Part shown: piece by piece, positions 21,225 to 32,300 of the stretch
Layout of the letters: every line of letters begins with the position of its first letter
Position numbering within the stretch: the first letter of the stretch is position 1
Origin: Platanthera guangdongensis
Taxonomy: Eukaryota; Streptophyta; Magnoliopsida; Asparagales; Orchidaceae
NCBI GenBank assembly: GCA_039583875.1
Contig: CM077163.1
Location: forward strand, 233,050,646 to 233,114,645
Direction of reading: 5' to 3'
Length of the DNA: 64,000 nt
The notes under the pieces: model-generated
Databases searched by the model: none
What the model was told of the DNA's origin: nothing
Seen by the model: the letters and a program-made list of their open reading frames with translations, nothing else
Translations under genes and position numbers: made by a program

Positions 21225-22551
21225 AGGTGATTGTTAAACACAAACCCTCTTTTGTTAAACGCAAACACCCAAAGCCTTTTTTTTAGGGCATACGGTTTTA
21301 ATAATCGCACTCACCTCGCTCCTGCGCCGCACCCCACCGAAGCTATTCCTCCGCCGCAAACCAGTGGATCGCCGCGGCTACCAGCGGATCTACGAAGCCC
21401 ACCTCACCATCGTCGTCCGCCGCCGCAACCCGCCGAAGCCTACCGCGCCACCGTCGTCCGTCGCTGCTCCGCACTCCGCGCTTTGATTTGCCCTAGCCCG
21501 CCAATCGCCCGGGTGTGATTTTTCCCTGACTTTGCCTCAAGAATCGCTGCTGCCTGCTGCTCCGCACTCCGCAATCCAGGCTCGAATTGTTGTCTGCTGC
21601 TCCGTTCAATGTAGCAATGGTTCAACTGTCATCGGCGCAAAGTTTGACATAATTTCCACTACATTCATCAATGCCGGAGGTTCCAACACTTATTTGCATT
21701 GGGTTTCTAAATGGAAATCACTTCGTTCGGCTAGTCTTGGGTGCTTGCTCTCCGATACCACATATTTTTCCTTCATGGAGTACATATCACGAAGAAGTGG
21801 CGAAAAATTGGAGTGTGCATTACAATGAACGGTTGCAAGGACCACCGCCGGCAACGGGACCAAGTACATTACAAACATTGGATAATTGATAAAGTGGTAT
21901 GTATAAGTTTTGTACGCAATTACACTTAATTTTTTTTTCAAATGTTAATGTTAAAAAAATTAATCTTAATTTTTCTTCAAATGCAGGCAAACGGAGTAAC
22001 AAAATATGATGACAACTTAGCCCAAAAACAATGCTAAATATTTTCAAGGAAACTTTAAAGGTCAAATTTTTGCCTAATTTTAAGACTATTTGCATTAATA
22101 TTATAAAATATTCTAAAGTTTTGTCTAATCTTTTTTTCTTCAATTTTGCAGGCTCAAAATTTGATGTGAAGAAATGTTTTGAGAGGTTATTATTTTGAAT
22201 GATAATTATGAAATCAACTCCAATTGTTCTAGAATCTGACGCATGAAGAACACATCTCTTTTCTCTTTTCTCTTTTCTTTATAACTAATCTTTATAGTCA
22301 ACATTAACGTTTGTTTTGTGATACTTGTTCCTTTTTATGATGTAATTGATGCTCTAAAAATCAACACAAAGTGTCTCCATCTGGTCTTTTTCATGAGCAC
22401 TTGTAACATATATGTTTGCGAATATCAAATTTGAAAAAAAGTTGTTTGCGGCTATCAATTATGGTTGCGGATATCCAATTTGAAAAACACGTGTTTGCGG
22501 ATATCAAATGTTTGCGGATAGCCAAACTTGATGTGCGTTTAATAATCACCT
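21225..22551 (+). mobile_element. TIR DNA transposon derivative, probably MULE-related
   Basis: A 1327-bp segment with about 20-bp inverted ends (AGGTGATTGTTAAACACAAA; AGGTGATTATTAAACGCACA on the other strand) and ATTTTA on both sides (21219-21224, 22552-22557). A 6-base flank is short for a MULE (usually 9), so superfamily assignment is tentative. The left part is CCG-rich leader-like sequence. The interior has an OTU/MULE-associated protein remnant. The right end holds several TTTGCGGATATCAA-type subterminal repeats. Confidence 0.6.
21671..21889 (+). pseudogene. Remnant of OTU-like protein domain found with plant MULEs
   Basis: Reads PTLICIGFLNGNHFVRLVLG, then CSPIPHIFPSWSTYHEEV, then WSVHYNERL. 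This follows the pattern GFxNGxHFVxxxLKxGxPIPPIxxxWxxY of the OTU-like cysteine-protease region in plant MULE-associated proteins. Only this C-terminal piece remains. The family call is from memory of the motif and should be searched. Confidence 0.45.
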
Positions 22552-22557
22552 ATTTTA

Positions 22558-23120
22558 ATATATTGTGGGCCGAGAGAACTGGGCCCACAACTGGCCCTCC
22601 TGGGAAACTGAGAATTTAAGCCCGGCATGATGTCGGGCTGGCGTTGATCAATGCCTGCCAGCTGTCCTCATAGGCTTATGCAGCCCTCGTGAGCCGCACG
22701 TGGCGCTGGCCCTACTTGGGCTTACAGTCACTCCCATCATCATGCATGATTGCCACTCTGTTTCCCGAGCATCCCGGTAATTTTATTCCGCCCATGCCGC
22801 CCTCAAAAGCATGCAAACCGCACGTCCGTTCTCAGACCCGGTCAACTGAACCGGTTTCCTGAAGCCTTTTTCGTCGCGGAGCGTTGATTTGGGCCGGGAT
22901 TTGAAGATGGAATATTGTCCGTACGATTGTCGTGGTGGAGTTTCCCCCATCCAGAAAGGCAAGGTCGTTGCCAGCACGTGCTAGCGCCTCGGGCGCCGTG
23001 AGAGTCGCACGTGCCCGCGTTGGTTCATTGCTTCCTCCAACACATGGGCTGTTCCCGGCCCGACACGTGCTTACTGAATGTTCATTCGGGCGGCACGTTC
23101 GAAGTTTGTAGGACATATGC
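22558..23120. other. GC-richer spacer with CACGTG motifs
   Basis: No gene is seen. Several CACGTG or near-CACGTG sites occur (for example near 22698, 22974, 23009 and 23064), which are G-box-like, but no adjacent transcript can be proposed. Confidence 0.3.
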
Positions 23121-25692
23121 CCTTAAAAAATCGAAGGGCAGGTAGTTTGTGGCCCTCCTATATTTTAGAGGACAAATGTTCTGAACATTGTAACTTTTTA
23201 AAAGACTTCAGGATCCCCTAATTTCTCATAAATGAGACAAATATAAATAAATCAATTTTTAAAATTATAAAAATTAGAAGATTGATTATTTATAATTTGG
23301 AATTCCTATATAAAATTCGTTTCAACCTAATTATATAACATTATTCGGCGTGGTTAAAAACCTCCCCCTCACAATTTTCCCTGGTTGCTCATCGCCCATG
23401 CCGCTTCTCCGGATTAGTTAACGTCTTAGCCGCACGCTGGTTGACGTTTCTGCCGCACGTAGTCAACGCCCAACCAACGGTTCAATTTTTATTCAGAGGT
23501 CTGTTTCTGGCTCCTAACGCCCCATCGCTCACAAAGAAAGAATTAAGTCGATATATTAGCGTATGAACCAACAAATAAATAGGAAATGTATGAATCAATT
23601 GTGTGCTAAATGCAGTTGGGAGTAACACTGAAATTATTTATTGGTTATATTGAGCCAATAAGTCAAATTTTTATTCATTTTATGATGCATGAAATTTAAT
23701 TACAAGACGAAGAGCTTACAGGGAAACGCGAGGGGAGGATTAGATGCATTCTCATTTGATCTAATGATGTAGAATTTTTTGAATCAACAAGCATATAAAA
23801 AGATGAGATTAGTGAACCTGTCAGATCAGCCTCAAAAAAAATCTGAACTGTGAAATGGATACTATCAAGTTCACTTGAAATATAAGGGAAGGCTAGATGT
23901 GTAAACAGACTCATCACACCCAACATGTCATCTTGAAGGTGTCTAGAGAAGGTTTTGTAGAGGGCAATGTCGGTTTCGAAACATATAAAGCGGGCTAACG
24001 CTGACCATCGAATTAGTAGGTCGTGATTGTGAATTTCAGATTCTGTTGTAGTGGTGTTGTGGTGGTGCTTTGAGGTCTATGGAAGCAATCTAATGACGCG
24101 TGAGGTGTACTGCTTTCTGATGCGACGAAATATCAGGGTAATTAATATCGAATTCAATCGTGACCAACACATCATGCCTTAAAAGTAAGATTATGCTTTA
24201 TAATATTGCTACAAATATAATTTCTTAGTCATGAAAGTAAAAGATTTCTCACATCTCGTAGATAGAGAGAGCAATGAGGGCTGATCTTCTTCTTCAAAGC
24301 CCGACATTCTTAAAAATCCGGATCTTCCGCCGCATCTTCTCAATAGTTTTGTTTATCAAATGTAAGCCTTATGAAATTCCATCTTATCAATTTTTTTTAG
24401 AGATTAATGCTCTTTTTTTGGCGTGGCAGTGGGTGGGGTGGGGGTGTTATAAACACTGTGGTTATGAATCGTTGCTCGTGAACGTCAATCTGTCATGCCA
24501 AACATACATTCTACGACGATACGATTGAGTTTATATTCAAACTCATTGGAGCAAAATAGCCATGCCAACCAGACCCTAATAAAGGAACCTATGTAATAAC
24601 CCCATATATCATTCACAATTACCACACTGCCATTGTTCATTAATTAGCTCATGAAATGTCTTTGGACTACAAAGGCATTGGACAAATTAGGCCGTACATT
24701 ATATATATTTAATTATATATTAAAGTCCATAATCTTCTGATTAAGATAAATAAAAAAAAAGATTAAGTAGGGAGGATAGGTGGGGACAAGGCGCACTGGG
24801 CTGAGAGGATTAGCTGGAGGCTGGAGCCATCCAGTTAATAATTACTAATTATTAAAAAAAATTTATTGTTGGGCACGTGCGCCGTGCGTGAATGTGATGG
24901 AAAATATTCCCTTGCATGTTGTTGGGGTCATCATTCCAGGCTAAACTAATCTAGTTTACTAATCTCGTCATTAATAAACGTGATTAGCATCTAATTAATT
25001 TATTTACTGTGTTCTTCTCAATCATTGTCATAAAACCCCACGTGCTGCCATCATTTTAAGCTTCCCTGCAGTCGGTTTTTGGTAGGGCGAAACGGCTTTT
25101 CGCTTGTCCGAGCGTTTTCGAGCGAGCGAATAGTTATGAAAAGGGAGGGGTTTTATTAAGCAGATTTGAGATCAAATTAACCTCATGGGTGTAAGCCCCT
25201 TTTCGCCCGTTTGTTCAAACAGTGGGTGTAGTAACCAATCTTCGTCTCCCCGGTTGTTCTCACTCGCTTGCAACTGCTCGGGTCATACGTTTTTTGCTCC
25301 CGATCAAAGGTTTCTTGAGAATTTGATATAGGTTGCGCCGCACTCTATCTATTGAAATTTTAAAAATCCATCCAATACGTTCACATTGTATAATATGCAT
25401 CCACAAAAATACCCTCGAAGAAAAAATAAATAAATGTGCAATCTATAACTTTACAAATTTACAGTAAAAAACCAAGCTAATGTCCATATATACTAGCGTT
25501 ATGCATATATAATATAGTCACTTTTCATTGCCAGTTAAATTAGTTGGGACCAATAGAATCTTGAACATTTCCTCCATCTTAGGCTCCATTTGGCGTAGGG
25601 GTGACAGTCGTGAACGTAATGATTGTAAACCGTCATTCATAAATACCCGACCTCGCCTAAGAAACTTCATCCACTTTTATGTTCAAAACTAA
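23121..25692. other. AT-rich spacer
   Basis: No gene recognised. Segments near 24420-24530 and 25582-25690 share TCGTGAACGT and (with 25866-25885) AAACATACATTCTA. These look like fragments of one degenerate fold-back repeat family. Confidence 0.35.
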
Positions 25693-25822
25693 GGCTGTGT
25701 TTGGGGGGAATTATTTTCAGCGGTCAAGCGGTTACGACCGCATGTACCGGACCTTAATTAAGATCCGGTACATGCGGTCATAACCGCTTAACCGCTGAAA
25801 ATAAGTCCCCCCAAACGGAGCC
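25693..25822. mobile_element. Tourist-like MITE, copy 3
   Basis: A 130-bp near-perfect fold-back with GGCTGTGTTTGGGGGG / CCCCCCAAACGGAGCC ends and a central CCTTAATTAAG. TAA flanks both sides (25690-25692, 25823-25825). It is the best-preserved palindrome of the family. Confidence 0.88.
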
Positions 25823-26038
25823 TAACTCTCTTCTTGGCGGCGGTTACAAACGTTGTTGTCAGGGTAAACATACATTCTATGATAACGACGTTTTTGTTCA
25901 ATCTCATGCTGTAAAAACCTGGTGAATACTAAAACTTATATATGTTCCTAATAATATAATACAAATATAAAGTGGGAATAATGATTTTATGATCTTTGAA
26001 AAAAAAAGCCAATCACCCAAAACATAATAATAATTTCA

Positions 26039-26044
26039 TTTATT
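26039..26044 (-). terminator. Candidate poly(A) signal of the deSI-like gene
   Basis: AATAAA on the minus strand, 216 bases after the stop codon of the deSI-like gene, in an AT-rich region. The spacing fits a plant 3' UTR. Confidence 0.5.
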
Positions 26045-26259
26045 CATATTTTACAAGAAAAGAGGTGGTGTTTAACTGAAAGATCGCCCCTTGAAGAAAC
26101 AAGAACTTTAAGTCTGAAGGGAACAGAGGTATTAAAAGATTTGAAAACAGCAACACAGCAGCAGCGGCTCCAATGCTTGGCAGGAGAAGAGAGGAGATTC
26201 CGGTGAGCATCAGGAATGCGAGGAACCTGCGGGCCCGGAGAAAATGTGAGTGTCGCGGT

Positions 26260-26393
26260 TTATCTCTTGACGAACAAAATGGCTTCTCTTTTTGAATTAG
26301 AGGGATCATTGTTGGGCGCAGTTAGCAAGTGATGATCCGGTTCCTCGTCGTCGCTCCCCTCCGAAGTTGAAGCATATGAGTCTGTTTCATCAC
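26260..26393 (-). CDS. Exon 4 of the deSI-like gene (acidic tail)
   Basis: The acceptor CCTCCAG ends at 26394. The exon completes a Gly codon, then encodes [19 protein letters not shown] and [10 protein letters not shown], ending LFVKR and TAA at 26260-26262. The acidic [11 protein letters not shown] pattern matches the tails of plant deSI-like proteins. A competing acceptor 60 bases upstream (TACAG at about 26451) would run into a stop in the required phase. Confidence 0.75.
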
Positions 26394-29300
26394 CTGGAGG
26401 GTCGATTTCCGCGGCAGTGAAAGAGAAGTTAGGAGCCAGATTTAGAAAATTCTGTAGGATTAAACTCCAAAAATGCGGGAAAAATTTTGGAAAGAGCGCA
26501 GAAAAAGTTTGCTTGCGAAAAGGCGATGCAAAAATATGAAATTCGTTCCTTTTAACTTGTATGCATTTCTAAAATCAGTTCCTCAATTTCATTTCGCGAA
26601 ATTTTGGTCATCATTTTTCCAAGTGCAGAACAGTGAGGGATCAAAATAGGGGCCTAATCTAATTTGGTTCGAAAAGATGAGAGATCAAAACCCTGCAAAA
26701 AAGTGTTGAAGGGCTGATTTCAAAAAAATGTAAAGGTTAAGGCTCTGTTTGGCGCGGCGGTGGCAGTCGTGAACGTTGGCGGTCGTTATGAACCATTGTT
26801 CGTGACAGTGGCGGACAGAGATATAAAGTAAAAATGAGTTTGGAATTTATGGCGGCAAATCACAAAAAGTAAAATAATTTTCCAGATTAGAAATTTGGAT
26901 TTAATTACAGCATCAATTTTGATGAAGATCTTAATCACAAGTCATGGTTAATCAATTGATGAAGGTGTGCTAATTATTAGAAAATCAGAATGGAAAATAA
27001 GAAAAGGGAACTTCCAACCGTTTAGAAACAAATCCAGCACAAGCAGTAAGATCAGGTCAATATCCCTCAGATGTGGGCTTCAAACCCCCAAATTAAAAAT
27101 CCCGAAGACCAGTCAATCTACGGATGGAACATATGGAGCTTGCTTCCACTAAACATGGATGATTCTTCATCAAAATACTCCAGCAGACAGGTAATAGCAA
27201 GCGAAAATAACAAGTTAGAGCCATGAACAGGAAATATTTGGGGAAAGGAAAAATGGTACAGTAACCATTGCCCAGGCATGATCATGCCCTAACCTCACGT
27301 TTATCTTCCCATTAACCAACCCCGTAAACAATCTCGGAATGAAAACATCATCAAAGTAAAATATCTGCCCAACAAAGCCAACGGGGCTTACCATGGGATG
27401 CCTTTGGGCAGAAGGCGAGGAGCATCCTCCACAGATCCGGCCAAAGATAGTCGGTGGCCCTCTGCGATCTCGCCGTAGGGATGAAATTGGAAATAATGGA
27501 TCCTCCGCACATCTTGATGAACGGGCAGTCCATTGAGTTGAGGAGATAGCTTCATCCATCCCCGTTTCACTGAAGCTGGTGATGCAACAATCATGCCGCC
27601 GCCTCTTCTCACTGTCCAGGCAGCCGAGTCGGAGGGATGAACATGTGAGGGAATTGTATAAGGGAAGAGAGGGAGGAGAGGGTGGAGAGAGAGAGAGGAG
27701 GGAACGGAGGAGGGAGAGAGAAATGGAGGTGATTTGAACTCTTCTCAAGTGCTTCAGATGCAATAAGCTTGAGCACTACAAGCGTGATTGCAGAGTAAAC
27801 CTCACATCGGATCATACAACAGAGGAGGAAGGTGCAACGAAAGATGAAGGTTAGGGGAGTTGTTTCCTTGCGGAAAGTGTTTCTATTGTGGAAGCCTTGG
27901 CCTCGGTGAACTTTGAAGATGATTGGATCATCGATTCCGGGTGGGGACATAACCATATAGGTGACGGGTCAAAGTTCCCATCTCTGCGGAAGTATGAAGG
28001 ATGTTATGCTATCATGACGGCGGACAACACAGTTGATCCAGTGGAGCAGGAAGGGATTGTCACAGCGGGCTGTGATAGGAGTGCACTCACGCTGAATAGT
28101 TGTATATCATGTGTCGGGTATGAAGAAGAGTATGTTTTCAGTGACAATGCAGTTGATGCAGGGTACCACATTCTTTTTGGGGCGAAGAAGGTGACGTTCC
28201 TATGGAACTTGGATTTGGTGAAGGCAGATGTGACTCACACTAGAAGACAGGTTCGTGATTTGTATGTTCTTTCCCCGACATTGTACGTGGACAAGATGAA
28301 AGCGAATGACAATGCCGTGATTTGGCAAGAAAGGTCGGGGCACGATGAAATGGAAAAGCTAAGAGCGATGGTGATGAAGAGTCTTGTTAGAGACTTACCT
28401 CGCTTGTCTTCTTTCGACAACGAACATGCATGCGAGGGTTGTCAATATGGGAAGTCCCATCTTCTTCCATTTGACACGTCTCTTTCGAGGAGCAAAAGAC
28501 CATTGGAGTGCATCCATAGCGATGTGATGGGGCCAAGTGCTACCCCAACTTATTCAGGAAACAAGTATAAGTTTTTGTTCGTGGATGATTTCTCACTTTA
28601 TATGTGGGTTTATTTTTTGAAGGAAAAGTCAGATGTGTTTGACAAGTTCTTGAAGTTTAAGGAGCGAGTTGAAAGGGGGATGAATCTGCGGAACAAGAAG
28701 TTTAGGAAAAACAATGGAGGTGATTTTAACTCCACGGAGTTCTCTTCATTTTGTAGGAAGTATGGGATCAAGCGAGAGCTATCTTGTGCCTACACTGCAC
28801 AACAAAATGAAGTGATAGAAAGGAGGATCGACACATTTCTAAGACTTGCAGATGTTGGTTGCATGCTAAGGGCCTTCCTAAGGCCTTATGGAGAGAAAAT
28901 GACGTGTACGACATATGTGATCAACAAGTTGCCTTTGAGCCCAAACAATCAGAAGTCACCACATGAACTGATGTTTGGAGAGGTACTGAGCATGAAACAT
29001 TTTCGGGTGCTTGATGCAGTTTGTTATGTTCATGTTCCAGATGCACGAAGGACAAAACTTGATGCCAAAGTCATGAAGTGTGTTTTCATAGGCTATGATG
29101 AGCGTAAGAAGGGTTGGAAATGCATGAACCCTCACACTAGAAAGTTCGTTGTCTCTCATGATGTTGTGTTAGATGAGTTGACGTTGTATAGTGGAGGTCC
29201 TAGCACCGTCTTGGAAGAGAACAGGGGAGAAGCAAGCCGTAATGAAAAAACTGACAAAAAATAAGCTGAGTTAGCTATTTCTCTTGGAGCTTCATGCTCT

Positions 29301-32300
29301 TCGAGTTCGAAGTAGTTGGAGACAGAGTCACAAAGAAGGGGAGCAGTGCTTCAAGTCATGGTGATGGGGGAGCAAGTGCGTAGGCAGGAGTTGGAGAGGT
29401 GGAGAGCAGTAATGCTCTTAGAAGGTCGAAGCGGACCATCGTGCCATCGACTCGCTACAAGAAAAGTAATTTGGTAACAATAGTTTCATGTTACTTTGCA
29501 GGCCAACTTGATGAGTGGGAACTGTCGTGCTACGAGAAAGCCGCATGGGAAAAGCAGTGGGTGGAAGCCATGAATGAGGAGATGAATGCCCTCAAGAGGA
29601 ATGAAACTTGGGATCATGCGCTCGAGGTGGATGGTGTTACTTCAATCACGTGCAAGTGGGTGTACAAGATCAAGAAGAAAGCAGATGAAAGTGCAGTGCG
29701 GTACAAGGCTCGGATTGTCACACAGGGGTTCTCACAAAAGTATGAAGAGGATTGTGAGGAGATGTTTAGGCTCTATTTAGGAGAGCTGTTGCGGCTTGAA
29801 AATCTGCTGATCGAATAGAGATAATTGAACCGAACTTTTTGAGAAGCTGTTTTGAAAAGCTGCAAGTTGTTTGGATCTCAACTTGCTGAGCTGAAACGTG
29901 ATTTCTCCCATATTTGCTTTGGAAGCTTACAATTGAACCAATAAATCACCATTACCCAAATCAAGAATGAAACTAGTAGTAGAAGATGTTGTCATGATGA
30001 GTTCCAAGGTTCAAATGCCTCAGATCTGCAGCCAAAAAATGAAATATCTGTGATGGAATGGCTTCAAGCGAGGGATTGCAAACACAAAAAGGAGATCTCG
30101 TGGAGATCTGGGCACTGTCGATGGGCTGGGATCAACTGGAAGGAGCAAGAGGGAAGAAGACCATGGCAAGAGCTGCTGCTGATAGGCGTTGGGTCTGCTG
30201 GCAGGGGAAGAAGACCTTCGACGAGTACTGTTGTTAGGGGAAGAAGACCTTCAGCGAGTACTGTCGTCAGAGATCAGAAAGAGGAGAGGCTCTTCTTCGT
30301 CGGAGATCAGGAAGAGGAGAGGCTCGTTGTCGCCGAAGATCTGGAAGAGGAGTGGTTCGTTGTTGCCGGAGATCTGGAAGAGGAGAGGCTCGCTGTCGCC
30401 TGAGGTTTGGAAGAGGATGGGCTGGCGCAGGAGATCAGAAGGAGTACGGAGTGCCGCCTTCGCACAGGAATCGGGGAGGAGAACAAGAATGAAAAATTAG
30501 AGGAGAAGTGATTTTAGGAGCGTCAAACGTGGGGCCTCGAGAGATTCCAGGGCAAAACGCGAATTTTCGATCAATGTTTTTCAAAGAGCAATGCCTCCTA
30601 ACAGTAAAAAACAGTTCCAGCAGTTGGAATAAAGATTTCCAACCGTTGGAGCTGTCCGAAACAGAGCCTTAGTCCGGTTGTGAAGATAACATCGGTGCGT
30701 GTTGTGATTGCATTGGGAACGTGTCAAGGTTGGAGATTGTGGTAGTTTAACGTAAAAAATGCTTTTATCTATGGGAAGATCGACAAAGACATCTTCATAT
30801 TGCAACCGCAGAGATACGTATCCGAGGAGCATCCGGATTACGTTTGTAAATTGAAGTTTACTTGGAAAGGTATCGGGGTCTCATCACGAGGAGTATTGAA
30901 AATAAAGATAACCGGACCACATTTTTATTTCAGTTTACTTTCACCTTTTTCAGTTTTCCAATAAATCAGAGTTGTGTCCCTTCAAAGAGTTGCTACTGTG
31001 CTCGGCCAATATGTAAGCAGAAACACATCGGTCCTTGTTTTTTTGGTTTGGTCTCCTCTATGATACAGAGAGTCACCACCCTTCGTAAAAATAGCAACTG
31101 CTCAGTGTGCAGTTATTGTTTTCTCAAATGGTGCTGCAGTTTTTTTTTTGCTAGTGGGCTGCATTTAGTGATAAAGAATAAAACTGCATCCTTCGTTTAA
31201 AAAAGTGTGGATGAAGCTCTTCATTCTCCTCTAGTCAGATTCTCTTCCTAAAGAAAGAAGCAAGGCCTTGGTATTTTCTCTCTCTACAGAAGAAAAGAAG
31301 CAACTTCTCTCTAGATTTTGACCTTGTTAGCATCTCCATTTCTAGCGATTGTTAGTTCCACTTCGTAGCCGCATTCAAGGAGTACATCGCACTGTTTTTT
31401 TCGTCCTTGATCTTCTCTCCCACAAAGCCATAGAAGACATCGAAGTTTCCCCGAAAGTAGTGGTTTATATTTCCAAGCTTGGAGTTCCATGCATGTCTTT
31501 CCGATTTTGTGGAGTCTTCCGTGAAGGCAATCCAAGCATGTCTCCCTAGGGTGAATCACGGGGTGTGATTGTTTCTCAGTTATATTGTTTGTCTCCGGTT
31601 GTAAGCATATTTTGAAACCTTCATTTAAATTGATTTACGTGGAGTTTGTCCCATTTGGGCTTATCTACTGTGGATTTTGTTGCGATTGGGATCAGATGCT
31701 GTGTAAAGAGGTCAAATGATCTTGGGCACATGAAATTTCTACAATTTAAGCCAAAAGTTGATTCTATTTTCAAGAAATTTTCACTTTATAAGCTCACAAC
31801 CTTTGGATCCTTCGGACCCTCCAAGTGATTATGTGCACATTCCGACCCATAGATCTAGTGGCATGGGAAAAGGGGGAAGCAATTCACTTCGTAGACTAAC
31901 CTTCTTGCTTAAGGTGAAGCTTCATTTTAGTTGGCCGACCACTAAGTTACATAGAGAAAACTACCACCTGAGCTTCAACTCCTCCAGCTCCAGCTTCTCA
32001 AGCTCATGCTACACCTCCGGCTCTTCCGAGTTTCTATGAATGCAATACTGCCGGTGGCTGCAATCACCTTGACCAGCTACATTAGCAGGGTAATCAACGA
32101 GATAACCATTGGAAGAAATGATGACTGTTGGTGACAGGAGTAAGCCCTCAATAGCCGCAGCAAATATCCTCGACAGCAGACAAAAAGAATGTCAACAACA
32201 GCAGGATAGGGGAAAAGAGACAAAGCATTGGGATGAGCTGAGATGGTGCAAAATGAGCCAAAACACCAATTTCCCATGATACGTTAGCTCTCAGTAATGG

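Larger units (their letters stand above)
27743..30860 (+). mobile_element. Truncated Ty1/Copia element, interrupted in RT
   Basis: Starts inside gag with the zinc knuckle [14 protein letters not shown] (27748-27795). Protease ([13 protein letters not shown]), integrase and RT follow, and the similarity ends in RT at about 30860 (HPDYVCKLK). Neither LTR was found. A 900-bp Harbinger-like element (29769-30668) sits within RT, and the RT frame resumes after it ([31 protein letters not shown]). The 5' end abuts the ERF-VII leader. Confidence 0.8.

Noticed and set aside
25582..25885. A second MITE surrounding copy 3 (nested insertion)
   Set aside because: The proposed outer ends do not form a convincing inverted pair and no matching duplication was found.
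26040..26309. An 89-residue hydrophobic membrane-like protein on the minus strand
   Set aside because: It overlaps the last exon and 3' UTR of the deSI-like gene in another frame; no family resemblance.
27215..27763. A 182-residue minus-strand frame
   Set aside because: It runs in a different frame across the ERF-VII fragment and its pyrimidine-rich leader; the MCGGSII frame is the meaningful one.
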